A stretch of 64,000 nt of DNA from JALORV01 sp963780715. GTDB lineage: Bacteria > Pseudomonadota > Gammaproteobacteria > Burkholderiales > Burkholderiaceae_F. Position 1 is the first letter of the stretch. Each line of letters begins with the position of its first letter. A model generated the notes under the pieces. That model was not told the origin of the DNA, did no database searches, and saw only the letters and a list, made by a program, of their open reading frames with translations. Positions 25,851 to 34,900 of this stretch are shown piece by piece. The stretch is from assembly GCA_963780715.1 (NCBI GenBank), contig CAWADK010000001.1:67065-131064 (forward strand), given 5' to 3'. The position numbers and the translations under genes are program-made.

Positions 25851-27464
25851 ATGACCGATAGTCACGATCTGCAGCCGCATGAGGCGCTGGTGCGCGGACT
25901 GCAGAAAGCGCAGGCGTACCCGGAATCGGTTGATCGTGTCGAGCGGATCGACACGCACATTTCGACGGTGCTGCTCGCAGGGGAGCACGCCTACAAGATC
26001 AAGAAGCCGCTCAACCTGGGTTTCCTGGACTTCTCGACGCTCGAGAAGCGGCGACAAGGTTGCGTCGACGAAGTGCGACTGAATCGCCGCACGGCGCCTG
26101 CCATCTACCTCGATGTGGTGGCGATCACCGGCTCGATGGAGGCGCCTCGCATCGAAGCCGGCTCGACGCAGGGACGAAGCCCAGATGTGCTCGAGTACGC
26201 GGTGCGGATGCGCAGGTTCGACCCGAACCAGACGCTCGATCGGCTCGCGCAGCGTGGCGGACTCGACGTCGCTGTTGTCGCCGAACTGGCGGCGGCAGTG
26301 GCCGATCTGCACGAGCACGCTCCGCCCGCGGGCGCGGACTTCGGCAGCCCCGCCCGGATCGAGCACTGGGCTCTCGAAAATTTCCACGCCATGAGAAGCC
26401 AGGTCCAATCGGCGGACGATCGGGCGCGACTCGATGCGCTCGAAGCCTGGACCCGCGACGAAGCGCGCGCGCAGACTGCGCTGATGGCCGAGCGGGTCCG
26501 TGCCGGCCGCGTACGCGAGTGCCATGGCGACCTGCACCTGGGCAACGTCGTGCTGCTCGGCGGCACGTCCGTCATCTTCGACGCCATCGAGTTCAATCGC
26601 GAGTTGCGCTGCATCGACGTGATCAGCGACATGGCCTTCACGTTCATGGACCTCGCGGATCACGGTCTGCCGCGGCTGGCATGGCGCTTCGTCAGCGCTT
26701 ATCTGGAGCGCACTGGCGATTACGCCGGACTCCCGCTGCTGCGCTTCTACGCGGTCTATCGGGCGCTGGTGCGAGCGAAAGTGGCGCTGATCCGGCTGCG
26801 CCAGCCGCAGTTGTCGCACCATGTTCGCCTCCGCGAACACATGTCGTTCGAGCACTACCTGGCGCTGGCCGAGCGTTTGCGCGGACAGGGGGCATCGTTG
26901 CTCGCGACCATGACCGGGCTGTCGGGCAGCGGCAAGTCGACGGTGGCGCTATGTATGGCGGAGGGGGTCGGCGGCATCAGGATTCGCTCGGACGTGGAAC
27001 GCAAGCGGCTGTTCGGTCTTGCGTCCGCAATGGGGTCGGGCGGCAGCATCTACACGGCAGATGCGAACTTGAAGACCTATGCCCAGCTCGGGCAGTACGC
27101 GAAATTCGGCCTCGCGGCGAGGGTGCCGGTCATCATCGATGCCGCATTCCTGCGCCGCGACGAACGACTCCGCTTCCGCGACCTGGCGCGTGAACGTGGC
27201 GCGCACTTCGCACTGGTCGTGTGCGGTGCGCCGGCCGATGTTCTGCGGGCACGTGTGGCCGCGCGTGCCGCCGCAGGCACCGACCCATCGGAGGCGGGCC
27301 TTGACGTCCTCGAGCGCCAGTTCGACTGGTACGAAGCTCCGGGAGCCGACGAGGAGGCCTGGGCTCATCATGTCGACACAGCGCAGGGCATGGTGGAAGT
27401 CGAAGCGGCCTGCGAGCATCTCGGCCAGGCGCTGCTTGCTGCCGCCGGCACTCGCCAATCGTGA
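25851..27464 (+). CDS. Fusion of aminoglycoside-phosphotransferase-like domain and P-loop kinase
   Basis: 537 residues. The N-terminal half is an APH/choline-kinase fold with catalytic loop CHGDLHLGNV (residue 223 on) and metal-binding FDAIEFN. The C-terminal half has a Walker A motif GLSGSGKST at residue 356 and looks like a zeta-toxin/gluconate-kinase type P-loop kinase. This fused architecture is widespread in proteobacteria and usually annotated as bifunctional APH/ATP-binding protein. Real substrates are unknown; antibiotic resistance should not be assumed. Encoded alone on the plus strand. Confidence 0.87.
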   Translation: MTDSHDLQPHEALVRGLQKAQAYPESVDRVERIDTHISTVLLAGEHAYKIKKPLNLGFLDFSTLEKRRQGCVDEVRLNRRTAPAIYLDVVAITGSMEAPRIEAGSTQGRSPDVLEYAVRMRRFDPNQTLDRLAQRGGLDVAVVAELAAAVADLHEHAPPAGADFGSPARIEHWALENFHAMRSQVQSADDRARLDALEAWTRDEARAQTALMAERVRAGRVRECHGDLHLGNVVLLGGTSVIFDAIEFNRELRCIDVISDMAFTFMDLADHGLPRLAWRFVSAYLERTGDYAGLPLLRFYAVYRALVRAKVALIRLRQPQLSHHVRLREHMSFEHYLALAERLRGQGASLLATMTGLSGSGKSTVALCMAEGVGGIRIRSDVERKRLFGLASAMGSGGSIYTADANLKTYAQLGQYAKFGLAARVPVIIDAAFLRRDERLRFRDLARERGAHFALVVCGAPADVLRARVAARAAAGTDPSEAGLDVLERQFDWYEAPGADEEAWAHHVDTAQGMVEVEAACEHLGQALLAAAGTRQS

Positions 27465-28026
27465 GGGCCGCAGCCGACATCGGTTGGCAGCGCGGCCACC
27501 GATTTATTGACGACCGGGCGATCCAATGCTCGGGTTCCGCAGCGGCGATGGTCCAAGACAATTAAGTTCGGAATGATCTTGAGAGGGGAGAACTTTGGAT
27601 TCAAGGGATGCCAAAGTGCAGAACAGAAATGGTCTGCCGCCTTGTTGAGCGCATGCCGGCCGAACTAAGTTCGGAACACCGACGCGACGATCGATTCCGG
27701 GAATCGCCTATCGGCAGTACCCGACCCCTTGCTGACATCGGCGTTTCCCGGAAGCCGCCATCGATTTCACGCCGAAAGCCGACAACGGCCTGATCGGTTC
27801 GAGGCGCCCATGGCCGTCGCTGCAGACGGAATGAAGCAGCCGACTTCTTCAATTCGACAACGGACGTCAAGGCTTCCTTGTGCGAAGGCCAAGACAGGGC
27901 GCGGCCTGATCCGCGAGCCTGTCGTCCACTAGGCGGCATTTCATTCGGCGTGACGTTCACGTGACGCCGTGACTCCTACGTTTGCGCCGGTGAGACCAAC
28001 TCCGAGGTCTCGAAGGTGAGCTAGCC
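27465..28026. other. Intergenic region with a short inverted repeat
   Basis: About 560 bases with no convincing gene. A perfect 15-base inverted repeat (CCGAACTAAGTTCGG) lies at 27660-27674, and a related half-site AAGTTCGGAA lies at about 27564. They may be operator sites for the downstream lipoprotein gene or remains of a mobile sequence. Confidence 0.4.
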
Positions 28027-31000
28027 ATGGCGACTCGTAGCGTGAGAAACGTTCTGTTTGGATGTGGTCTCAGCATGCTGGCGCTGGTCGCCTGCGGTGG
28101 GTCCGACGATCCGGCAGTACCGCAAGCACCGCCCGCGCCGACCATCGGCAGCGCCACCCTGGATGCCGCTGGCGGCGTCGTCGACGGGCCCGATGGCGTG
28201 CAACTGGTCGTGCCTTCTGGTGCGTTGGCTGCTCCGACCACGTTCCGCATATCGCGGGACGCCTCGGGCGCACCGGCGCTTGAAGGCATCAACGCGCTGT
28301 CGCCGGTGTACGCGGCCACGCCACACGGGCAGACGTTCAGCGCCACTGCGCTGCTGTCGATTCCGTTATCGGCGGCGCAGATTCCGGCGGGAGTCACGCC
28401 GGTTCTGCTGAAGGCCGAGCCCGGCGGCAAGTGGCGTGTCATGCCCAACGGCAGTACCAACCCGGCGCGCATGGCGGCGGATGTCGGTGACTTGTCGTTC
28501 TTCGTCATCGGGGCTTGCACGGATGGCTCGGCAAGCGGCGGCTGGGTGATCGGCGCGGTCAACTGCCCGAGCAACCACGAACTGCGGATGACCATACTGG
28601 ACGGCCAGAACCAGCCGGTGCAGGTCCTTCGCGGTCCGAACGGTGTGCAGTTGCCGCTGTGGTACGCGACCGACACGGTGCAGACGCGCACCTTCACGGT
28701 CTCGTGGACACGGCCGGCCGGCACGACCCGCACCGACACCGTCGACATCCTGGGCTTCCCGACCGGCTTCGCGCTGAGCCCACGCCCCCCTCAGTCGCAG
28801 GACGTGTCAACCAATTTTTCGACGACGTTCACGGTGACCATCGACCCGTCGCAGGTCAGTGGCGCGAGTCTGCCCAACGGCAGGCTCGTACGTCCTCGCG
28901 CCGCGGTTTCCTACACCACGACGGCCTTCCGGGTGGGCGTCGGCAATGTTGCGACCGGCTTCGTGTTCGAAGTCGACATCCCGATCCTCGTGCGCTTCAC
29001 CGGGACCCAGCCGGTGATCACGCAGCAGCCCACGCCGGCCAATGTGTCCGTGGTCGAGAACAACCTCTTCACGCTGACGGGGGCGGCCACGGGGCCGAAC
29101 CTTTCGTACGAGTGGCGCTATTACCAGAACGTCAACGACACGGCAGTACGGGTCGCCGAAGGCACCAGCAACCAGGCGACCTACACCAGTCCGCCGGCGC
29201 CGCTGGGCTACAACGGCCGGCTGTACTACGCCCACATCTGCAGCAACCGCGGCGTGGCCGGGCAGGAGCGCTGCGTTGCCACGCAAGTCGCGCAGCTGAC
29301 GGTCACGCAGTTCGCGCAGGCGATGGCGATCACCACCCAGCCGGTCAATCGCGACATCATCGAAGGCGAGAGCGTGAACTTCAGCGCCGCTGTGACGGGC
29401 ACGCCGACGCCGACGCTGCAATGGCACTACGGCGTGACCTGCCGCAACCTGCCGCTCACCGGCCGCAGCTGCAGCGGCACGCCGTTCAGCAATGGCGCGG
29501 GTCTTGGCGGCCTGACAGGCGCCACCATCGGCGGCGCGACCGCGCTCACGCTGGACCTCACCGCGGTGCCGCTGACCGCGAACGGCACGACGATCGCCCT
29601 GGCCGTCACGCAGCAGGGATTCGCCAACGTGCTGTGGAGCGATGTCGTCACGCTGGCGGTGCGGGCGCGGTCGGTGGCGCCGGCCATCACGGCGCCGCTC
29701 ACGCCGCAGACCACCTCGGCCGGCGGCAGCGCCACGTTCACCGTCGGCGTTTCGGGCACCGAGCCCATCAACATGACCTGGTCCATCGGCGGCGTAGCGC
29801 TCACCGCGCCCGGCGATTTCACGGCGAATGCGGGCAGCTGCCGAGGCAGCGTCGCCTTCTTCGACGCCAACCGCCGGATCGTGCTGTCGGGCCTGACTGA
29901 AGGTTGCTCCGGGCTGACCGTGCTGGTGCAGGCACGCAACATCGCGGGCGGGCCGACCAGCAGCAGCGCCACGCTCACCGTCAATGCGGTGCCGACCGCG
30001 CCGACGATCACCCAGCAGCCGGCCGCCTCGACCATCAACGAGGACACCCGCGCCACGCTCAGCGTCGGCTACGCCGGCACCGGGCCGGTCACGCTGACGC
30101 TGCAGCGCTTCACGGGCGGTGTCTGGGTGGATGTTTCCAGCACGACGTCTTCCGCCTGCGCCAGCCCGTGCGCAATCCAGACTCCGGTGCTGCCGCTGGC
30201 GGACAACGGCGCGATGTTCCGCGTGCGCCTGAGCAATGCGCTGGGCAGTGTCGACTCCACCGCGGTCACGATCACAGTGAACATCACCCGCGCGCCGCTC
30301 TTCACAACGCAGCCGGCAGCAGCGGTCGTCGACGCCAACCTCACCAACGCCGCCGGCACCGCGACCTTCCAGTTCGCCATCTCCGATGAGATCGACACCC
30401 TGGTCTGGCAGTGGCTGCTCAACGGTCAGCCTCTGGTCGATGGCAGCGGCGTGGCCGGCAATGGCGTGCTTCAGCAGGCCACGGTCAGCGGCGCCACCGG
30501 CACGCTCACGATCAGCACGCCCGGCACGCTGACCGTGAACAACGTGCCACTGGCCGCCAACGGTGCGCAGCTCAGCGTGCGTGTCACGCGCAGCGGGGGT
30601 GGACAGAGCCGGGCCAGCACCAGTGCCGCGGCGACGCTGACGGTGAACACCGGAATCCCGGCCAACGCCTTGACCGCCACCCAGGTCGTCGCTGGCCAGG
30701 AGTGGAGCCTCGTCCTGCGGCCCGACCGCACGGTGTGGGCGTGGGGCAACCGCTACAGCAGCAACGGCTACTTCGAGAGCGGCACCGGCAACCTGACCAC
30801 CACCTGGGGCGGCGGCGTGCCCCCCGGCACCGATGCCACCCGCCCGGTGCGTATCTACCCGACCGCCCTGACCGATGTCCGCGCGATCAGCGGCTGGACC
30901 GACGGTTTCTGGGCCATCAAGGGCGAGCCTGGCACCAGCGCCAGCCGCGTGCTGCACTGGGGCTGGGCGCGCAACGGCGCCGACGGCCGCGGCACCGATG

Positions 31001-31965
31001 CCAATGGCAGTGCCGCGGGCGCGGTGCCGCAGTACCGCTACAACAACCAGACCCCGGTCGAAGTGCTCACCGGCCCGGGCCAGCCGGTCGACCGCGTTTG
31101 CGCCATCGCTGGCGGCGCGGACCGGCTTCTGATGATCCGCGCCATCGACGACGCCAACCTCACCACCGACTGTGCTGCTGGCTCGGCCAAGACAGTGTGG
31201 ATGGTCGGCTCCCTCACCTCGGTCCCCGCTCAGTCCACCGGCGTAGCGCAGAAGCTGGCGGGCCTGCCGCAGTCCGGCAGCGGCGGCTACTCGCCGCCGT
31301 CGGTGGTGTTCCAGCAACTCGGCAACAGCAGCCCCGACATGGCGGCCATCGCGCTCGAGGACGGCCGCGCCTACGGACTGGGCAACAACGTCTACAACGG
31401 CTACGGTCTCTCGCCACCGAGCTTCGGCCGGCTGGGCCCGGCCGCGGCGGTGCTGCTGCCCAACACCTGGGGCACGGTGCGCGGCTTCGGCGCGGCGTTC
31501 TACTACTCACTGCTCGCTATCCGCGACGATGGATCGGTCGTGGTGAGCGGCTACGACGGTTTCGGCGAGCTGGGTCTGGGCACGGCGGGCCGGGGGCAGT
31601 CCATTGGCCCGCTGGCGGTTCGGGCCGAGACCTGCACGAGCCTGCCCTGCGCGGATGTGCTGACCGGCGTAAGCGCGATCGCCAATACCAGCGCGGCGAC
31701 TCTTGCGCTGAAGAACGGGCGCATCCTGGGCTGGGGCAATCCCTTGTGGGGCCTGCTCGGGAATGGCGTGACCGGCAACCAGCCATTTCCGCGCGCGGTT
31801 CCCTCTCCGGCCGCGAGCGGCTTTACCGCACTGTCGGCCAGCGACAAGCATGCGCTGGTCATCGGCCCGGGCAACGCGGTCTACGCCTGGGGCAGCAATC
31901 TGCGCTTCGCACTCGGCGACACGCGGGACCGATCTGAACCGACCCTGGTCACGGTGGGCCCGTGA
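28027..31965 (+). CDS. Giant lipoprotein with Ig-like domains and C-terminal RCC1-type repeats
   Basis: 1312 residues. Lipoprotein signal with lipobox LVAC (Cys 23) followed by Gly-Gly-Ser-Asp. Residues up to about 180 resemble a ZU5-like region (VVDGPDGVQLVVPSGAL). Then come several immunoglobulin-like domains with the recurrent ITQQP opening and SYEWRYYQ or LQWHY cores. From about residue 880 the protein switches to RCC1-like propeller repeats (WSLVLRPDRTVWAWGN, SLLAIRDDGSVVVSGYDGFG, ALVIGPGNAVYAWGSN). It is probably surface-exposed and used for adhesion or binding. Two further exported proteins and a large regulator follow on the same strand. Confidence 0.85.
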   Translation: MATRSVRNVLFGCGLSMLALVACGGSDDPAVPQAPPAPTIGSATLDAAGGVVDGPDGVQLVVPSGALAAPTTFRISRDASGAPALEGINALSPVYAATPHGQTFSATALLSIPLSAAQIPAGVTPVLLKAEPGGKWRVMPNGSTNPARMAADVGDLSFFVIGACTDGSASGGWVIGAVNCPSNHELRMTILDGQNQPVQVLRGPNGVQLPLWYATDTVQTRTFTVSWTRPAGTTRTDTVDILGFPTGFALSPRPPQSQDVSTNFSTTFTVTIDPSQVSGASLPNGRLVRPRAAVSYTTTAFRVGVGNVATGFVFEVDIPILVRFTGTQPVITQQPTPANVSVVENNLFTLTGAATGPNLSYEWRYYQNVNDTAVRVAEGTSNQATYTSPPAPLGYNGRLYYAHICSNRGVAGQERCVATQVAQLTVTQFAQAMAITTQPVNRDIIEGESVNFSAAVTGTPTPTLQWHYGVTCRNLPLTGRSCSGTPFSNGAGLGGLTGATIGGATALTLDLTAVPLTANGTTIALAVTQQGFANVLWSDVVTLAVRARSVAPAITAPLTPQTTSAGGSATFTVGVSGTEPINMTWSIGGVALTAPGDFTANAGSCRGSVAFFDANRRIVLSGLTEGCSGLTVLVQARNIAGGPTSSSATLTVNAVPTAPTITQQPAASTINEDTRATLSVGYAGTGPVTLTLQRFTGGVWVDVSSTTSSACASPCAIQTPVLPLADNGAMFRVRLSNALGSVDSTAVTITVNITRAPLFTTQPAAAVVDANLTNAAGTATFQFAISDEIDTLVWQWLLNGQPLVDGSGVAGNGVLQQATVSGATGTLTISTPGTLTVNNVPLAANGAQLSVRVTRSGGGQSRASTSAAATLTVNTGIPANALTATQVVAGQEWSLVLRPDRTVWAWGNRYSSNGYFESGTGNLTTTWGGGVPPGTDATRPVRIYPTALTDVRAISGWTDGFWAIKGEPGTSASRVLHWGWARNGADGRGTDANGSAAGAVPQYRYNNQTPVEVLTGPGQPVDRVCAIAGGADRLLMIRAIDDANLTTDCAAGSAKTVWMVGSLTSVPAQSTGVAQKLAGLPQSGSGGYSPPSVVFQQLGNSSPDMAAIALEDGRAYGLGNNVYNGYGLSPPSFGRLGPAAAVLLPNTWGTVRGFGAAFYYSLLAIRDDGSVVVSGYDGFGELGLGTAGRGQSIGPLAVRAETCTSLPCADVLTGVSAIANTSAATLALKNGRILGWGNPLWGLLGNGVTGNQPFPRAVPSPAASGFTALSASDKHALVIGPGNAVYAWGSNLRFALGDTRDRSEPTLVTVGP

Positions 31966-32053
31966 CGAGCGAATCCACAACAGTCATGCGCCGGCTCGAC
32001 GGACAGGTGGGACTGCCGCCACCCGGTGCCCGATCTGCCCTGAGGAGTACACC

Positions 32054-33193
32054 ATGACCCAGGCCTTTGCCCGCATCGCCACCGCCACGTTCGGCGTGGC
32101 CACGCTGCTTGCCGCCGCGCTGCCGACCCACGCCCAGTGGACGATCGACTACACCGTGCGCTACGACGCCGCCGGCCAGCAGACGGGCAAGCCCGGCGAG
32201 CGCCGCGGCCCCGACACGCTGGTCAGCGAGAAGATCACCTGGCGCGTGCAGCAGGAGGTGCGCGGCACGTTGAACTACACGCAGAAGGTCCGCGGCGCGG
32301 TGGCCAGCAACATGCCCGACAAGAACAACGAGCAGCGCTACGACTCGTGGATCAGCCGCTCGGGCCGGGCCGGCAACCCGGCCTGGATGAAGATTGACTC
32401 CGAAGAGGTCATGGACAGCGCCGTCCGGCTCGGCAAGGCCGATGGCGAGGGCGCGGGCGAACTCAACCGCGAGCGTGCCGGCAAGTTCGGCCGGGTCGAA
32501 CACCTGCGCACGCGCATCACTCTGGCCGGCGAGGGGCCCGGTGCAGCCAAGCTGAACGACCCCTTCCTGCAGATCGACCGTGTCGACGGCAAGCTGCACT
32601 TCGAGCCGCCGGCGATTGAGATCGATCCCGCGCAGGTGCGCACCGTGGTCGAGACGGTCGTGCGCATGGACAAGCCCGCCGCCGCCGGCGAGTGGGACAG
32701 CAGCGGCGCCAAGGCGCAGCGCACCACGGCGCAGCTGACCCTGCCGCTGTTGCCGGTGCAGGTGTTCGACATGCCGCGCGACGCGCCGTCGTTCGAGGCG
32801 ACGCGCACGCTGGACGTGCCCGGGCCCACCGGTGGCAAGGCGACGATCACCATCGCGCTGCGTCGTACGGGCGCAGCGGCGGCCGGCAGCGCAGCGGGCG
32901 CGGCTGCGGGCGCTGCGCCAGTCAACGCGGCTGCCGCAACTTCCACCGCAACCCAACCTGCCACGGCCCAGACCTCGGCCGCTGCCACCGCGGCCCGCGC
33001 CAAACCCAACTGCCCGCCCACTACCGCGGCCAACGGAGCCGCGGCCGGTGCTGCCGCCGGCGCGGAGGTCGGTGGCAAGGCGCTCGGCGGCGGCTACGGA
33101 CGACAGGTCGGCTCGGCCATCGGCGGGTTCCTGGGCGCTGTCGGCGGCGCTACGCAACGAGACGAGACTGCTGCACCGGATTGCCCGCGCTGA
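32054..33193 (+). CDS. Exported protein with Ala/Gly-rich C-terminal glycine-zipper region
   Basis: 379 residues. Signal peptide of about 28 residues (ATLLAAALPTHAQW). The middle (WTIDYTVRYDAAGQQTGKPG onward) is beta-rich without a recognised domain. Residues from about 270 on are Ala-rich, ending in a Gly-rich stretch (GGKALGGGYGRQVGSAIGGF) resembling a glycine zipper. GAGGAG ribosome site 8 bases before the ATG. It lies between the giant lipoprotein gene and a related large exported protein gene and is likely co-expressed with them. Function unknown. Confidence 0.75.
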   Translation: MTQAFARIATATFGVATLLAAALPTHAQWTIDYTVRYDAAGQQTGKPGERRGPDTLVSEKITWRVQQEVRGTLNYTQKVRGAVASNMPDKNNEQRYDSWISRSGRAGNPAWMKIDSEEVMDSAVRLGKADGEGAGELNRERAGKFGRVEHLRTRITLAGEGPGAAKLNDPFLQIDRVDGKLHFEPPAIEIDPAQVRTVVETVVRMDKPAAAGEWDSSGAKAQRTTAQLTLPLLPVQVFDMPRDAPSFEATRTLDVPGPTGGKATITIALRRTGAAAAGSAAGAAAGAAPVNAAAATSTATQPATAQTSAAATAARAKPNCPPTTAANGAAAGAAAGAEVGGKALGGGYGRQVGSAIGGFLGAVGGATQRDETAAPDCPR

Positions 33194-33235
33194 CTCATCG
33201 CAGCGAACGACTTCCAGCGAACGCGAGAACAACTC

Positions 33236-34868
33236 ATGCGATGGGGACTGGCACTTGGTGCCGCTGCCACGCTCGGCGCGGCGGCGATGATCGGCACGCA
33301 ATGGGCCGGGAGCCCGACCGCACCTGAATCCACTGCCTGCCGCCACCGCTAGCCTCGAGTCCATGGCCCAGGCGTCCAGGCAGGCCGCCGCCGCCGAGGG
33401 TGTGGCGATAGGCGGCACCCTGATGAGCGGCACTGGCCTCGGGCTGATCAGCACCCTGCTCACGCTCGAAACCGGCCCCGAACTCACGAAGGAAGACACC
33501 GAGGACGTGGCCGCCGATGCTGAAGGCCCCGCGGGCCAGCGCCGCGTAACGATGAAAGTGAAAGTGGACGGCAGCGGCTCCCGCCTGACGTTGAAAGCCG
33601 ACATGGAGATGCGCGAGACGCGCGGTACCTCGCGGACCAACACGCGAGCCCGACTGACCGTGGGCCTCGACTATTGCCCTGACAAGGACGGCCAGGTCGT
33701 CGCCGACGTGGTGTACGAGGGCAGCGGCGACACGGCCCTGGCCAACGCTGCCGGCACCGCGGGTTACAGCGTCAACCTCAGTGCCAAGGGACAGGCCAAG
33801 GCCAGCGTCAACGACCAGGCGTTGATGTCACGCATCGACCAGGATCTGCGCTACGAGCATTCCACCCGCGGCGGCCAGAACCCGGCCAACGCAGCGGCCA
33901 AGACCGGCGCAACACGCAAGGCCACGAGCGGCAGCTTCACGATCGGCACGTCCACGTCGCTGGACAGCTCGGTGCGCGCCAGCGACAACGTCGTGCAGAC
34001 AAGCAGGGGGCGGTCGGAGGTGCGCTTCCAAGCGGGTCCCGGCGATGATCCCGCGGCCCACAGTTACCTGGTGTCCTTGACGCACCTTTGGCTGGACACG
34101 GCGCTGACCGCGATCTTCGAGAAGGCGCAGGCCAAGTGGCGCAGCGGCGCCTGCCTCGAACTGCTGGTGCGCGCGCCGGTCAAGGCCGGCGGCGCGACCA
34201 ATGGCACGCAACCCAAGGAGCGCAAGAACTTCGAGGTGGCGGTGCGCCACAAGATCGAGCAGGCCGAACTGCCCCTGCCGATCGACGCCACATTCGACGG
34301 CCGCGACACGCTGGAACCGAAGCGCGTCGACAAGGCGCCCGGCCGCTTCGACTACGTTGCGGGACCCGAGCCGAAGGATTACGGCAACGTCGCACTGAAG
34401 AGCGTGTCGCGGCGCGGCATTGCCGAGGAGCGCGTGGCATTCAGCAACGACCAGCGGTTCGGTGGAAATTTCAGTGCACGCACCGGCGGCCCCATGCAGG
34501 CGCTGGCCGAGGGCCGCGTGACCTGGCAGGCCAAGGCGGGCGCGCCGGACACGTATGTGCCGAGCGGCAGCGTGCGCGTGAGCGGAACGCGGCGCCAATG
34601 CAAGGTCGAGGGCGAGGCCGCTCTGACGGAAGGCGACGGCGAGCTGCACGTTAAACGCGATGCCGAGGGCCACGCCACCGAGTACCGCGGCCACGGCATC
34701 AAGCTGATGCAACTGCAATTCACCTGTCCGCGCGTCAGCTCGACGCAAACCGTGCCCGTGGCCTGGTTCGGCACGGCTGAAGCCTATCGGCCGGTGGGTG
34801 GCGATGGCTCGATGGAAGGCCGCCTCGATCAGGGCATCGTCGGATGGACATGGCGCTTCACACCCTGA
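33236..34868 (+). CDS. Large exported protein, unknown function (leader probably frameshifted)
   Basis: At least 501 residues from the in-frame ATG at 33363 (MAQASRQAAAAEG). An ATG at 33236 opens a clear signal peptide (MRWGLALGAAATLGAAAMIG) in another frame, and the main frame is open back to about that point, so one base change around 33290-33340 probably separates leader and body. The body has the same beta-rich style as the preceding protein (VTMKVKVDGSGSRLTLKADM) and a Cys-containing end (QLQFTCPRVSS). No family recognised. Possibly a paralogue-like partner of the 32054 gene. Confidence 0.68.
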
Positions 34869-34900
34869 CCGGACCGGTCCACATCGGCGATGATGCGGTC

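Noticed and set aside
25851..27464. Antibiotic resistance gene (aminoglycoside phosphotransferase)
   Set aside because: The fold is APH-like, but the fused P-loop kinase form is a widespread family of unknown substrate with no evidence of resistance.
28807..31317. 836-codon minus-strand open frame opposite the giant lipoprotein gene
   Set aside because: It is the antisense shadow of a GC-rich gene: the text is Arg/Gly/Ala-rich with no family match, while the plus strand has a lipoprotein signal and recognisable Ig and RCC1 repeats.
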